From: a bacterium
Lineage (GTDB): Bacteria; Sumerlaeota; Sumerlaeia; SLMS01; JAHLLQ01
NCBI GenBank assembly: GCA_020444065.1
Contig: JAHLLQ010000001.1
Span: 496,001 to 560,000 of the forward strand
DNA: 64,000 nt
Reading direction: 5' to 3'
The position numbers and the translations under genes were made by a program. Below are positions 1 through 8,299 of the stretch, one piece after another (within the stretch, counting starts at the first letter, position 1; each line of letters opens with the position of its first letter). The notes beneath the pieces were generated by a model that saw only the letters and a list, made by a program, of their open reading frames with translations, was not told the DNA's origin and ran no database searches.

Positions 1-851
1 ACATCGAAAGTGTCGTACTGGCCGCTGTTGATGATTGTGCCCATGACGATGCGATAGAGCAGGATGGCGTCGGTGGAGTTCACTGCGCCGCTACGGTTGA
101 CGTCGCCGAACAGGGGCTTGTCGCCCGAGTTGGTCGGATCACTGTCCTGCTCGATCTCGAGGACGTCGTCGAAGCCATCGCCATCGAGGTCGCCCGTGGA
201 GACCATGATGGAGAAGGTGTCGAGGAAGGATCCGCTCTCGGTCGTGGAGCGGAAGCCGTTGAACTGGGTCACGCCACTGTCGCGGAAGCCGAGGTTGCTG
301 AGGTACGTGCTGCCGTCGACGAGGCAATCCCAGATCTCGTTCGTGTAGTCGACGCGGAGGACGATGCGTGTCCAGGAGTCATTCTGGTAGTTCACGCCGC
401 CATCGACGTAGCTGGCGCCCGTGTTGCCGGTGCCGTCGCCGTCGAGGCAGGAAATCGTGTAAGTGTCAACGCCGGTGGACTTGAATGCGATGACAGCAGA
501 AGCTGCGGGATCGTCCGGGGGAAGCTGGGGAGCAGCCGCACCAGGGCCCTGGTGGTAAGCTTCGATGAAGATCGAGTCGAGGCCCGAGCCGTCCATGGCG
601 AAATCGATGGAAGAGGCGGGGTCCTGGACGACGTACTGTCCGCCCTGGTGTGCGCCCGCGTCGGCTGCGATGGAGGCAGTGCTTTCAAGGACGGCCCAAC
701 CGCCCTGTCCGTCGAGATCGCCGACGGTGAAAGCTGTTCCGCTCGGGTCTCCGCTGGCCTCGAAGCCAGTTTCGTACACCGCGGCGGCGCCGCCGAGAAC
801 GGGGAGCGCCAACCCGGCAGTCAGCAGTGCAGCAAGTTTGATCCGATTCAC
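1..851 (-). CDS. Secreted protein with dockerin-type repeat (C-terminus outside window)
   Basis: Reading leftward from a GTG at 851, an uninterrupted frame of 283 codons reaches the window edge. The start is preceded by GGGAG and begins VNRIKLAALL, followed by a hydrophobic stretch ending GGAAAVYE, a good Sec signal peptide. The middle, from about residue 25 to 215, is a beta-rich domain that I read as LamG/concanavalin-like, without a sure family. It is followed by an acidic calcium-loop stretch (GDLDGDGFDD) and then GDVNRSGAVNSTDAILLYRI, the pattern of a type I dockerin repeat; a second repeat would lie beyond position 1. I infer an exported surface or extracellular protein of unknown function. 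A caller that requires ATG would miss it. Confidence 0.8.
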   Translation of the reverse strand, partial: MNRIKLAALLTAGLALPVLGGAAAVYETGFEASGDPSGTAFTVGDLDGQGGWAVLESTASIAADAGAHQGGQYVVQDPASSIDFAMDGSGLDSIFIEAYHQGPGAAAPQLPPDDPAASAVIAFKSTGVDTYTISCLDGDGTGNTGASYVDGGVNYQNDSWTRIVLRVDYTNEIWDCLVDGSTYLSNLGFRDSGVTQFNGFRSTTESGSFLDTFSIMVSTGDLDGDGFDDVLEIEQDSDPTNSGDKPLFGDVNRSGAVNSTDAILLYRIVMGTIINSGQYDTFD

Positions 852-1431
852 GATAGTATCTCCCTTGGGAGCGAGGGTGGCCGTTTTCTCCGGCGTTGGA
901 AGCGATTTCCGGGTCCGAGATTTACAAGGCCGATGTCCCATGCCCTCCGTCTATATGGTCAAAACAGCCATATATGAACACGGGCATGGCGGGCGTGTCA
1001 AAGCCTACGTGCCATTCTCGTCCTCTTAATTCTCCCCGTCTAGCGCTTCCATGCTTGGAACCAATGTAGAAACCCACTGAAAGGACGGCAATCAGAATTT
1101 TCCTCTCCGACCGGCCTTTCCCACACTGTTTGACGGCTCCACACCCGGTTTCCGGGCCTCTACCGCTGGATTCCGTTTCCGACTGTGTAAGCAAGAGTGA
1201 TTCCGGATGTGAAATGGGTCCGATGGAACTCCAGAAATGGCTCCTGACCGGCAATTGACTTGCGCAAGCGACACCCGTCCTTGATACTGCGATCTACCAG
1301 ATTCAATGGGGAGTGGGAATAATGGAATTCCGTCGATCCTGCACGTTATCGAACGTCCCGGCAGTCCGGCCGTTCGTTCTGGATGAATCGTGGTCTCTCT
1401 TCGCCGGACTTGGATGAGGTAGGGTGATCTC
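852..1431. other. 580-bp intergenic region between divergent genes
   Basis: This stretch separates the dockerin-type gene on the minus strand from the repeat-protein gene on the plus strand, so it should carry both promoters. Several short open frames cross it, but none has a recognisable domain or a convincing ribosome site. One 7-bp inverted repeat (952-974) is the only structure I see. I could not place convincing -35/-10 pairs. Confidence 0.5.
952..974. repeat. Inverted repeat TATATGG/CCATATA, possible operator
   Basis: A perfect 7-bp arm pair (952-958 and 968-974) flanks a 9-nt spacer, about 100 bp upstream of the GTG start at 851. It is AT-rich in a GC-rich genome. The position would suit a regulator site for the minus-strand gene, but no matching repressor is known here. 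Confidence 0.3.
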
Positions 1432-4400
1432 ATGAACCGGACTCAGCGACTGCAACTGGCCTCGACGTTTGGGCTGATTGTAACGTGCTTGCTGATCGTC
1501 GTGGGGTTGATTGCTCTGTCGAGAGACTCCTCCCCCACGAATGATTCCGAGGCCCAGACTCATTCCGTGGAGGCGGAAAGAACTCATCAAGTTCCGGCGA
1601 ATCCCCAGCCGACTCCGTCTGTGACGCGTGCCAAAGAGCTCGATCCCGATCGCTTCTCTCCGCCGCCTGTTTCGGCTGACCAAGCTTTGGTGTTTGGCCG
1701 AGTATTCCTGCCCGATGGCGAGACGCCCGCCCCAGGGGCGAGTGTTCGAATGGTTCAGCCGGGTAGGCCCGGTGTGGATGCGGTGGCGGATGATTCCGGC
1801 TGGTTTGCCCTTCTCACGGATTCGGAAGATGATGCACTTCTGATTGCGACTCGGGATCTTCTCCGCGCGCCGGCATCGAGGCGCAATGAGTGGTTCCATC
1901 CGCGCCTTGGCAAGCAGCACGGCCCGGTGAATCTCGTTCTCGCCGAAGGCGCCTTGCTGACTGTGGCCGTGGTTGATGCGCAGACAATGGCGCCCGTATC
2001 CCGCGCGCGTGTGATCCTGGATCAGGGCGATGAGCGAACGACGGACCGGGAGGGTCTGGCGGAATTCGACGCCTTGCCTCCGGGCGAGTGGCAGGTGCTG
2101 GTCATGGCGAAGAATTACGCCGCGGAAATCAAAGCCGGATCGGTCAGTTCAGGTGCAGGCCTTTGGATGGTCGTGGAATTGGATCCGGGCTGCGCTGTGT
2201 ATGGCCAGGTCACCAACGAAAACGAGGAACCCGTGGCCGGGGCGACACTCTCCTTCATGCAATCGAAGAACTCGATCTTGCTCGATGCCACGCGTGCAAT
2301 CACCGACTACGAGGGTTACTATCGCCTGGAGAGCTTTCCCCGTGGGCAACGGAATCAAATCATGGCATTTGCGCCTGGATACAGCCTCTACTCAGAGCCG
2401 GAAATGCTCTTGGTGGAGGAATCGGAGTATCGCCTGGACATTACTCTGAAGCGCGGCCCGGCGTTGGTTGGCCGGGTGATCGCGATGGATAAGACACCGA
2501 TCGCGGGCGCGCTGGTTGTGGCTGCGCCCAGGTGGCAAACCCGACAGGAAGCCACAACAGATTCGGAGGGACGCTTCCGATTTGATTCGATTGGTACCAG
2601 CAATCCCTGGTTGACCGTGATCGCCGAAGGCTACGCCGGGGCTAGCAGGAATTTGGATTCCATCCGAGGCGAGAATCCAATCAAAGTGGAGATCATGCTC
2701 GAGCCGGGAAATTGGGTGGGCGGACGCGTGATTGATCCGGAGGGCAACCCGATTCCCTCCGTTGCCGTCAGCGCCAATTCGATCAGCGGTTTCATCGGCA
2801 TTCTCAATGTTCGAACGGATTCGAATGGTCAGTTTGTTTTGCGCAACCTTCCAAAGGATGTGGGCTTCTGGTTCGAGCCCTCAGACGAGAGATTCGCAAG
2901 CAACTCACGGGTATTCCTCGAACTCAACCAAGACGACAACGAAGTGACGCTCTCTTACAGCGGTGCGATCCGCGGCCGCGTTCTTGATAATTCGACTGGC
3001 GATCCGATGACGCGATTTAGTGTCCGACTGGCGCAGGGGTCGCGGGACGGAAATTACACGCAGCCCTATGCACGCCTGGACGAATACAACATGAACCAGG
3101 GGACGCAGTTCGAATCGCCCGATGGAACGTTCGAACTCTTGGGGCTTACTGCTGATGCCTCTTATCGCGTAATTATCACGTCGGAGAGTTGCAGCCCGAC
3201 CTTGTTTGATCTCCAAATCGCCAGGCCCTCGGATGAAGCGATACGGGAGGAGTTCGCCGTCTCGTGCGACAAGTTGGACTTCGCCGGCGTGGTTGTTGAT
3301 GATGCAGGAAAGCCCATCCCGGGCGCCGATGTGATCATGTTCTCCCCGTCGTATGGATTCAGCATCGATTCTGAACAGCTTTCATTAGAACAGATTGTGC
3401 GTTCCTATATTAACTCGAATGCGGAGGTGATGAAGGATGCTGTCACCAATGCACGCGGCGAGTTCTACTTCGATGGCCTGCCGTCAGGGATGCCACTTTA
3501 CCTGCTGGTACAGGCGAGAGGAATGCGAGGCCAGTTCCTTGAAGATATGCAGCTCTATGCGCCTGAGGATCGTGAATCGCTGCGCATCCAGCTCGCTCCT
3601 GCAGGAGTGATCTACGGAAAAGTTATGGACGAGCGATGGAGCGAGCACGCGCAGGTGTATGTCTACAGTCTGCAGGTTTCCGGCGGATGGCTCCAGAATG
3701 GGGTCTCAGAAGGCGCTGATTTTCGCTTTGAGGGACTTGCAGCCGGGGACTACCTGGTCTACTCCGGGAAGTGGACAAACCAGGATTCATTCTGCGCCCA
3801 CCGCGAAGTGCACTTGGAGCCAGGCGATGAGGTCGAGGTGCGATTGGCGGAGGATTCGCTGGCCGAAGTGCGCGGCCGCATTCTCTTCGGCGATCGGCCC
3901 ATGGCAAGCGGTGCAGTGGCACTGAAACCGATCATCGGCGGGATTTGGATCAATGCCATCCGAATAACAGATGAGGAAGGTAGATTCCAATTCGAAGACG
4001 TCGAACCGGGGCCGTATGAAGTGATCGCCGTCGGGGGCACCCCGAGTGGCTATGGCTCTCCCAGCGATTCAGACGAACGCGAGATCATCGAGGTCGGATC
4101 CGCTGACATCGACCGCGATTTCGCGTTTGGTGGCGTCGGCTCGTTCTTCGGCCGGTTCACTGGCTTGCCCAAGGGGGGACCGCGAGTGTCGGTGTTGAGG
4201 GTGGATTCACCCGACTCGGGGAAATCAATGGATGAAGTCCAGGTCGAGGGAGACGGATCTTTCCGCATCGGCCAAGTCTATCCGGGATCGTACAAGATGT
4301 TCCTAATGCAGGATACGGGAGGGGCAAACGCGACTCCTATCGGCCCGACGATGGTGATGCCGGATCCACCAGAGGACATTGATATCGGCGAAATCCCATA

Positions 4401-5028
4401 CGGAGCAGGGGGCTCGATCGTCGCCAAGGCCTCCGATCATTCGATGCAGAGCGAGCTGACGGTCTGCCTGGCGTTTGAGAACGCAGGCCCGGTTGGGGAA
4501 TCCGCCACTCTCACCAGCCTCTCCGGCATGGGGAATTTCGATGGAATGGCAGAGGCACAAATAAGAAATCTGCCGTCGGGCTCATACTGGTTGCTCGCGG
4601 CTGGAAAGGGCGTCCGGGGACGATCGATGTCGCCGGTTACTGTCGAGGAGGGCGAGGAAGCGCGAGTCACATTGGAGACGCAGCAAATCGTTGAGTGCTC
4701 ATTCAGGCCGGGTCGGAACAATCCGGCCGAAGTTGTGAGATTGGAAGTCAGCCAGGTGGGATCCGAAGTCGCGATTCCTGTCCACTGGGGCACCGAATTC
4801 GAGCTCGTCTCCGAAACGTTGGTGCCGCCAGAGGGCGGCATTGTTCTGGCCCGTAGGAATGGATTCCAGATCCTCGGCGTACCGCCCGGACAGTATCGCA
4901 TCGAGGCCTGGGGGGAGGAAGAAGCTTACTGGGTTGGGACGGTCGAGCTTGTGCCTGGGGAGACAGTCAATGAACGATTCGAGTGGGAGACTCCCGAATC
5001 TGGCGGCGATGATCCCGTCGAGGAGTGA
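1432..5028 (+). CDS. Membrane-anchored carboxypeptidase-regulatory-like repeat protein
   Basis: This 1198-residue protein starts at ATG 1432 with AGGG seven bases upstream. Residues about 9-30 form a single hydrophobic helix that should anchor it in the inner membrane, followed by a Pro/Ser/Thr-rich linker to about residue 78. The rest is roughly nine or ten beta-sandwich repeats of the CarboxypepD_reg/Cna-B type, recognisable by G-x-V-x(4)-G-x-P-x-x-G-A and D-x-x-G-x-F-x-F motifs (for example near VFGRVFLPDG, VGGRVIDPEG and VRGRILFGDR). No catalytic domain is visible. Its periplasmic part is paralogous to the frame at 15912-19349, whose membrane segment belongs to a sigma factor; here no sigma domain precedes the helix. 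The kinase gene lies 115 bp downstream on the same strand and may be cotranscribed. A structural or sensory role is inference. Confidence 0.8.
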   Translation: MNRTQRLQLASTFGLIVTCLLIVVGLIALSRDSSPTNDSEAQTHSVEAERTHQVPANPQPTPSVTRAKELDPDRFSPPPVSADQALVFGRVFLPDGETPAPGASVRMVQPGRPGVDAVADDSGWFALLTDSEDDALLIATRDLLRAPASRRNEWFHPRLGKQHGPVNLVLAEGALLTVAVVDAQTMAPVSRARVILDQGDERTTDREGLAEFDALPPGEWQVLVMAKNYAAEIKAGSVSSGAGLWMVVELDPGCAVYGQVTNENEEPVAGATLSFMQSKNSILLDATRAITDYEGYYRLESFPRGQRNQIMAFAPGYSLYSEPEMLLVEESEYRLDITLKRGPALVGRVIAMDKTPIAGALVVAAPRWQTRQEATTDSEGRFRFDSIGTSNPWLTVIAEGYAGASRNLDSIRGENPIKVEIMLEPGNWVGGRVIDPEGNPIPSVAVSANSISGFIGILNVRTDSNGQFVLRNLPKDVGFWFEPSDERFASNSRVFLELNQDDNEVTLSYSGAIRGRVLDNSTGDPMTRFSVRLAQGSRDGNYTQPYARLDEYNMNQGTQFESPDGTFELLGLTADASYRVIITSESCSPTLFDLQIARPSDEAIREEFAVSCDKLDFAGVVVDDAGKPIPGADVIMFSPSYGFSIDSEQLSLEQIVRSYINSNAEVMKDAVTNARGEFYFDGLPSGMPLYLLVQARGMRGQFLEDMQLYAPEDRESLRIQLAPAGVIYGKVMDERWSEHAQVYVYSLQVSGGWLQNGVSEGADFRFEGLAAGDYLVYSGKWTNQDSFCAHREVHLEPGDEVEVRLAEDSLAEVRGRILFGDRPMASGAVALKPIIGGIWINAIRITDEEGRFQFEDVEPGPYEVIAVGGTPSGYGSPSDSDEREIIEVGSADIDRDFAFGGVGSFFGRFTGLPKGGPRVSVLRVDSPDSGKSMDEVQVEGDGSFRIGQVYPGSYKMFLMQDTGGANATPIGPTMVMPDPPEDIDIGEIPYGAGGSIVAKASDHSMQSELTVCLAFENAGPVGESATLTSLSGMGNFDGMAEAQIRNLPSGSYWLLAAGKGVRGRSMSPVTVEEGEEARVTLETQQIVECSFRPGRNNPAEVVRLEVSQVGSEVAIPVHWGTEFELVSETLVPPEGGIVLARRNGFQILGVPPGQYRIEAWGEEEAYWVGTVELVPGETVNERFEWETPESGGDDPVEE

Positions 5029-5143
5029 CCTCCGGTTCCTGGGCAAACCCCTCCACAATACCCATAAAACATCTGCTTGGCATCGTCCCTGATTGTGATT
5101 CAAATTTTCGGGATCGAGCATTCTGCGTAGATGGAGCCAAGAC

Positions 5144-8100
5144 ATGGCGAACGAGTTTCCCGATGGGTTCCCTTCGGACCCGCTGGCATCTCACACGACG
5201 CGTCCCGCCGGGGCGTACGCGACTTCCGATCCGACACAGGATCTGCCGCCACGGACGATCCTGCGGTGGATGATGCGCGCCTGCGAGGAAGACACACACG
5301 AGGGAGAGCCCGATCCCGGACAGGCCCCTGTGGGGTACGAGTTGCTGTCCCAAATTGCCGGGGGCGGAATGGGAGAGGTCTGGGAGGCCATTCAGGTTTC
5401 ACTCGGACGAGTCGTCGCCGTGAAGATGATCCGTCGGGACCTTCTGAAGAAGGACCGTTTAGAGCCAAGGGCGCTGCGACGTCGCCAGATCGACTTCCAG
5501 CGCGAAGCGATCGTCTCTGCCCGTCTGGAGCACCCGAACATCCTGCCGGTGCACGACTTCGGTGTGGATGACGATGGGAATCCGCTCCTTGCAATGAAAC
5601 GCATCTACGGAACGCCCTGGAATCAACTGCTGCTTGAGGATTTTGCTGAGCTGTCGCCACAGGAATTCCTGGCGCGTCACATTCCGATCCTGATCGACGT
5701 TGCGCAGGGCGTGGCCTTTGCGCATTCGCGCGGTATCGTGCATCGAGACATCAAGCCAAGCCAGGTGATGGTCGGCGAGTTCGGCGAAGTGCTACTGACC
5801 GATTGGGGACTGGCGGTGGAAGTCACGCAGGTTTCGTCATCCGAGGTGCCTCGGGCCGGCGCCGCGACGCGAATGCCCACATTGCACACAGCGACGAATC
5901 CGTGTGGAACGGCCGTTCTGATGGCGCCGGAGCAGACAATGCAAACCACGGACGGAATCGGTTTCCACACGGACGTGTACTTATTGGCAGGGACGTTGTA
6001 CTACTTGCTGACTGGGACCTACCCACATGCGGTTGGTGACAGCCGGCGTTCGTTCTGGCATGCGTCGATGGGAACGATCGATCCGCCAGAGGAACGTGCT
6101 CCCGGCCGATGGATTCCGCCGGAGTTGCGCGACCTGTGTTTGGGGGGCCTCGCGCCGGACGTATCGAAGAGACTGGACTCGGTCACGGACTTCATTGCGG
6201 GTCTAGAAGATTACCTGAGCGGCGCGACGCGGCGCCGCGAATCCACTGCGATCACCGATGAAGTCGAGCGGATGCTGAAGACTGCATCGGATGACTACTC
6301 GGTTTTCGGTGATTGCACGTCACGATTGCAGCAGGCCGGCGCCTTGTGGCCGGAGAATCCGCAGTTGCCGTCGCTGAAAACGCGTACACATGCGGGACAC
6401 GGCCGCGCTGCGCTCGAGCGCGGCGATCTGGCGCTGGCGCGGATCCAGGCGGAGTTGCTGGACGCTGGAACGCAGCGCGATGAGTTGCTTGCCAAAGTAC
6501 AAACCGCGGAAGCTCAAGCAATCCGGCAGCGGAAGAAGCTGCGGCGGGCGGTTGCCACGTCGTTCATTCTGTTGATCGTTTTGCTCAGCGGTTCTATCGC
6601 CGGCGGCTACACGTTCCGAAAGCAGCGGAACGCAGAGCAGCGACTGCGCGAGCAGGCGGAGGCTGCTCAGGCCGTAGCCGTTGAGCGAGCGCGGGCGTCG
6701 CAAGGCCTCGTGAACTTCATGCTGGAAGATCTCGGCGACTCGTTGCGCTCGGATGTTCCGCGCGATGCGGAACTGATCGGAAAGGTCGCAGATCGCGTGA
6801 TGGAGCACTTCGACGAGATCGATACGTCCCGCGATTCGAGGGAGATTCGACTGGAGCACGCAGCAGGTTTGTTGCGCGTATCGCACGCAATCAGCCGGCT
6901 GGCCAAGTACGACGAAGCGATTCGACTCACGCAGCAATCGGCGGATATTCGCGAGAAGCTGCTGGGCAAGGAGACGATGGAGTGGGCAGATTCGATTGGC
7001 GAGGTCGGGCGCAATTACGACATGATGGGCGATACGGCGAGCGCGGAACCGATCCTGCGAGAGTCCATGCGGCTCCTGCGAGAGAATGCCCCCCGCGACA
7101 GCGAAGAATTCTACTCAGGCCTGATCCGTCTCGCGCGACTCGAGCGCGAACTGGCAGATTGGCCGAATGCGGAAAAGCTGTTCCTGGAGTCACTGGAAGT
7201 CGCACGCGAAGCGTCCGATGTTGCGCCGCGTCGGGAAGCTCTGGCGCTCGGTAACCTGGGAGGACTCTATCGCTTCCAGGGGCGGCGCGAGGAGGCGGAG
7301 GAGATGTTCCGCCAGTCCTTGGAGATAACGCAAAAACTCTATGGTCCGGAGAGCGAGGAAACAGGCTATCGCACGATGGACCTTGGGATCATTGCAAAGG
7401 ATCGCGGCCGTCTGGATGAAGGCAGGGAATTGCTCGAGCACGCGGAGGTGATTCTCTCTCAGAAGCTCGGGCCGAATCATCCCGGAATCGTTCAGACGAT
7501 TTCATCGCTGGGCGATATCGCTTACGTTACTGGCGATCTGGAGAAAGCGACTGGATACTACAATCGATGCATGACAATTCAGGAGAGCGTGTTCGGCCCC
7601 GACTACTACTACCTCGCTCCAACGCTGCAGGCCCTCGGGACGATCCACTTCCGCCAGGGCGACTACGAAGAGGCACGAGCGTGCCTCAATCGTGCGCTGG
7701 AGTTGCAGAACAAGGAGCACGGAGAGAACTCGGTGTACCACGTAGAGACACTGATGACGTTGGCGGCGCTGTACGATCAGAGCGGAAACAAGGACCTTAC
7801 GGAAGAAACGTTCAAGCAAATCCTCTCGATTCTGGAGGAGAACTACTCCCCCGACCACCCGAATGTCGGCGTGACCAAAAGCAACCTTGCGCTGTTCTAC
7901 TACCAGCAGGGGCGCTACAGCGAAGCCGATCCGTTGTACCGCCAAGCGCTGGCGAATTTGACAAAGGCCTACGGCGCCGCGCATCCATTCACGAGTCAGA
8001 CCTGCAGGAGCACAGCGCTGAATCTCTACTACTGGGCGGACGAATCGGATCCGGAAAACGCTCCGGAACGCTGGCAAGTCCTGCAGCAGTTTATCGATGA

Positions 8101-8299
8101 GAATCGGGGAGGCCTGACGGAAGTCGTCGCCGATCGCTTCCAGGCCGAGGTCTGGATGGGCACAGGCGAACGGGAAAAGGCCTGCGAACTGGTCAATCGC
8201 CTTGTGCAGGAAAACGACGATCTCGGCGAAGCCATCCTGCGCCTCGCCGAGGAATGTGGAATTGGAGTGCCGCCGCCTGCCAGTGATGAGAACCTCTGA
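5144..8299 (+). CDS. Membrane serine/threonine protein kinase with C-terminal TPR repeats
   Basis: This is a 1051-residue PknB/Hanks-type kinase. Residues about 65-360 carry the kinase fold: glycine loop IAGGGMGEVW, VAVK with the ATP lysine at 94, HRD at 200-202, and MAPEQ in the activation segment. Two motifs are unusual. The metal-binding DFG is DWG (220-222), common in planctomycete-like kinases. The usual Asn of HRDxKPxN is Gln (207), which may alter Mg binding. A transmembrane helix follows at about 470-490. After it come about eight to ten tetratricopeptide repeats with the G-x(4)-H/S-x-x-x-A-x-T-L spacing of TPR_12. The ATG has GGAG eight bases upstream. I infer a signalling kinase with an extracytoplasmic protein-binding domain; the ligand is unknown. 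The stop abuts that of the convergent gene (TGATCA at 8297-8302). Confidence 0.93.
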   Translation: MANEFPDGFPSDPLASHTTRPAGAYATSDPTQDLPPRTILRWMMRACEEDTHEGEPDPGQAPVGYELLSQIAGGGMGEVWEAIQVSLGRVVAVKMIRRDLLKKDRLEPRALRRRQIDFQREAIVSARLEHPNILPVHDFGVDDDGNPLLAMKRIYGTPWNQLLLEDFAELSPQEFLARHIPILIDVAQGVAFAHSRGIVHRDIKPSQVMVGEFGEVLLTDWGLAVEVTQVSSSEVPRAGAATRMPTLHTATNPCGTAVLMAPEQTMQTTDGIGFHTDVYLLAGTLYYLLTGTYPHAVGDSRRSFWHASMGTIDPPEERAPGRWIPPELRDLCLGGLAPDVSKRLDSVTDFIAGLEDYLSGATRRRESTAITDEVERMLKTASDDYSVFGDCTSRLQQAGALWPENPQLPSLKTRTHAGHGRAALERGDLALARIQAELLDAGTQRDELLAKVQTAEAQAIRQRKKLRRAVATSFILLIVLLSGSIAGGYTFRKQRNAEQRLREQAEAAQAVAVERARASQGLVNFMLEDLGDSLRSDVPRDAELIGKVADRVMEHFDEIDTSRDSREIRLEHAAGLLRVSHAISRLAKYDEAIRLTQQSADIREKLLGKETMEWADSIGEVGRNYDMMGDTASAEPILRESMRLLRENAPRDSEEFYSGLIRLARLERELADWPNAEKLFLESLEVAREASDVAPRREALALGNLGGLYRFQGRREEAEEMFRQSLEITQKLYGPESEETGYRTMDLGIIAKDRGRLDEGRELLEHAEVILSQKLGPNHPGIVQTISSLGDIAYVTGDLEKATGYYNRCMTIQESVFGPDYYYLAPTLQALGTIHFRQGDYEEARACLNRALELQNKEHGENSVYHVETLMTLAALYDQSGNKDLTEETFKQILSILEENYSPDHPNVGVTKSNLALFYYQQGRYSEADPLYRQALANLTKAYGAAHPFTSQTCRSTALNLYYWADESDPENAPERWQVLQQFIDENRGGLTEVVADRFQAEVWMGTGEREKACELVNRLVQENDDLGEAILRLAEECGIGVPPPASDENL

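Noticed and set aside
1251-1290. Promoter TTGACT followed by GATACT for the repeat-protein gene
   Set aside because: The spacing is 23 bases, outside the usual 16-18, and the match is poor.
922-1433. Small minus-strand frames in the first intergenic region
   Set aside because: They have no domain or ribosome site and would cross the promoter region of the repeat-protein gene.
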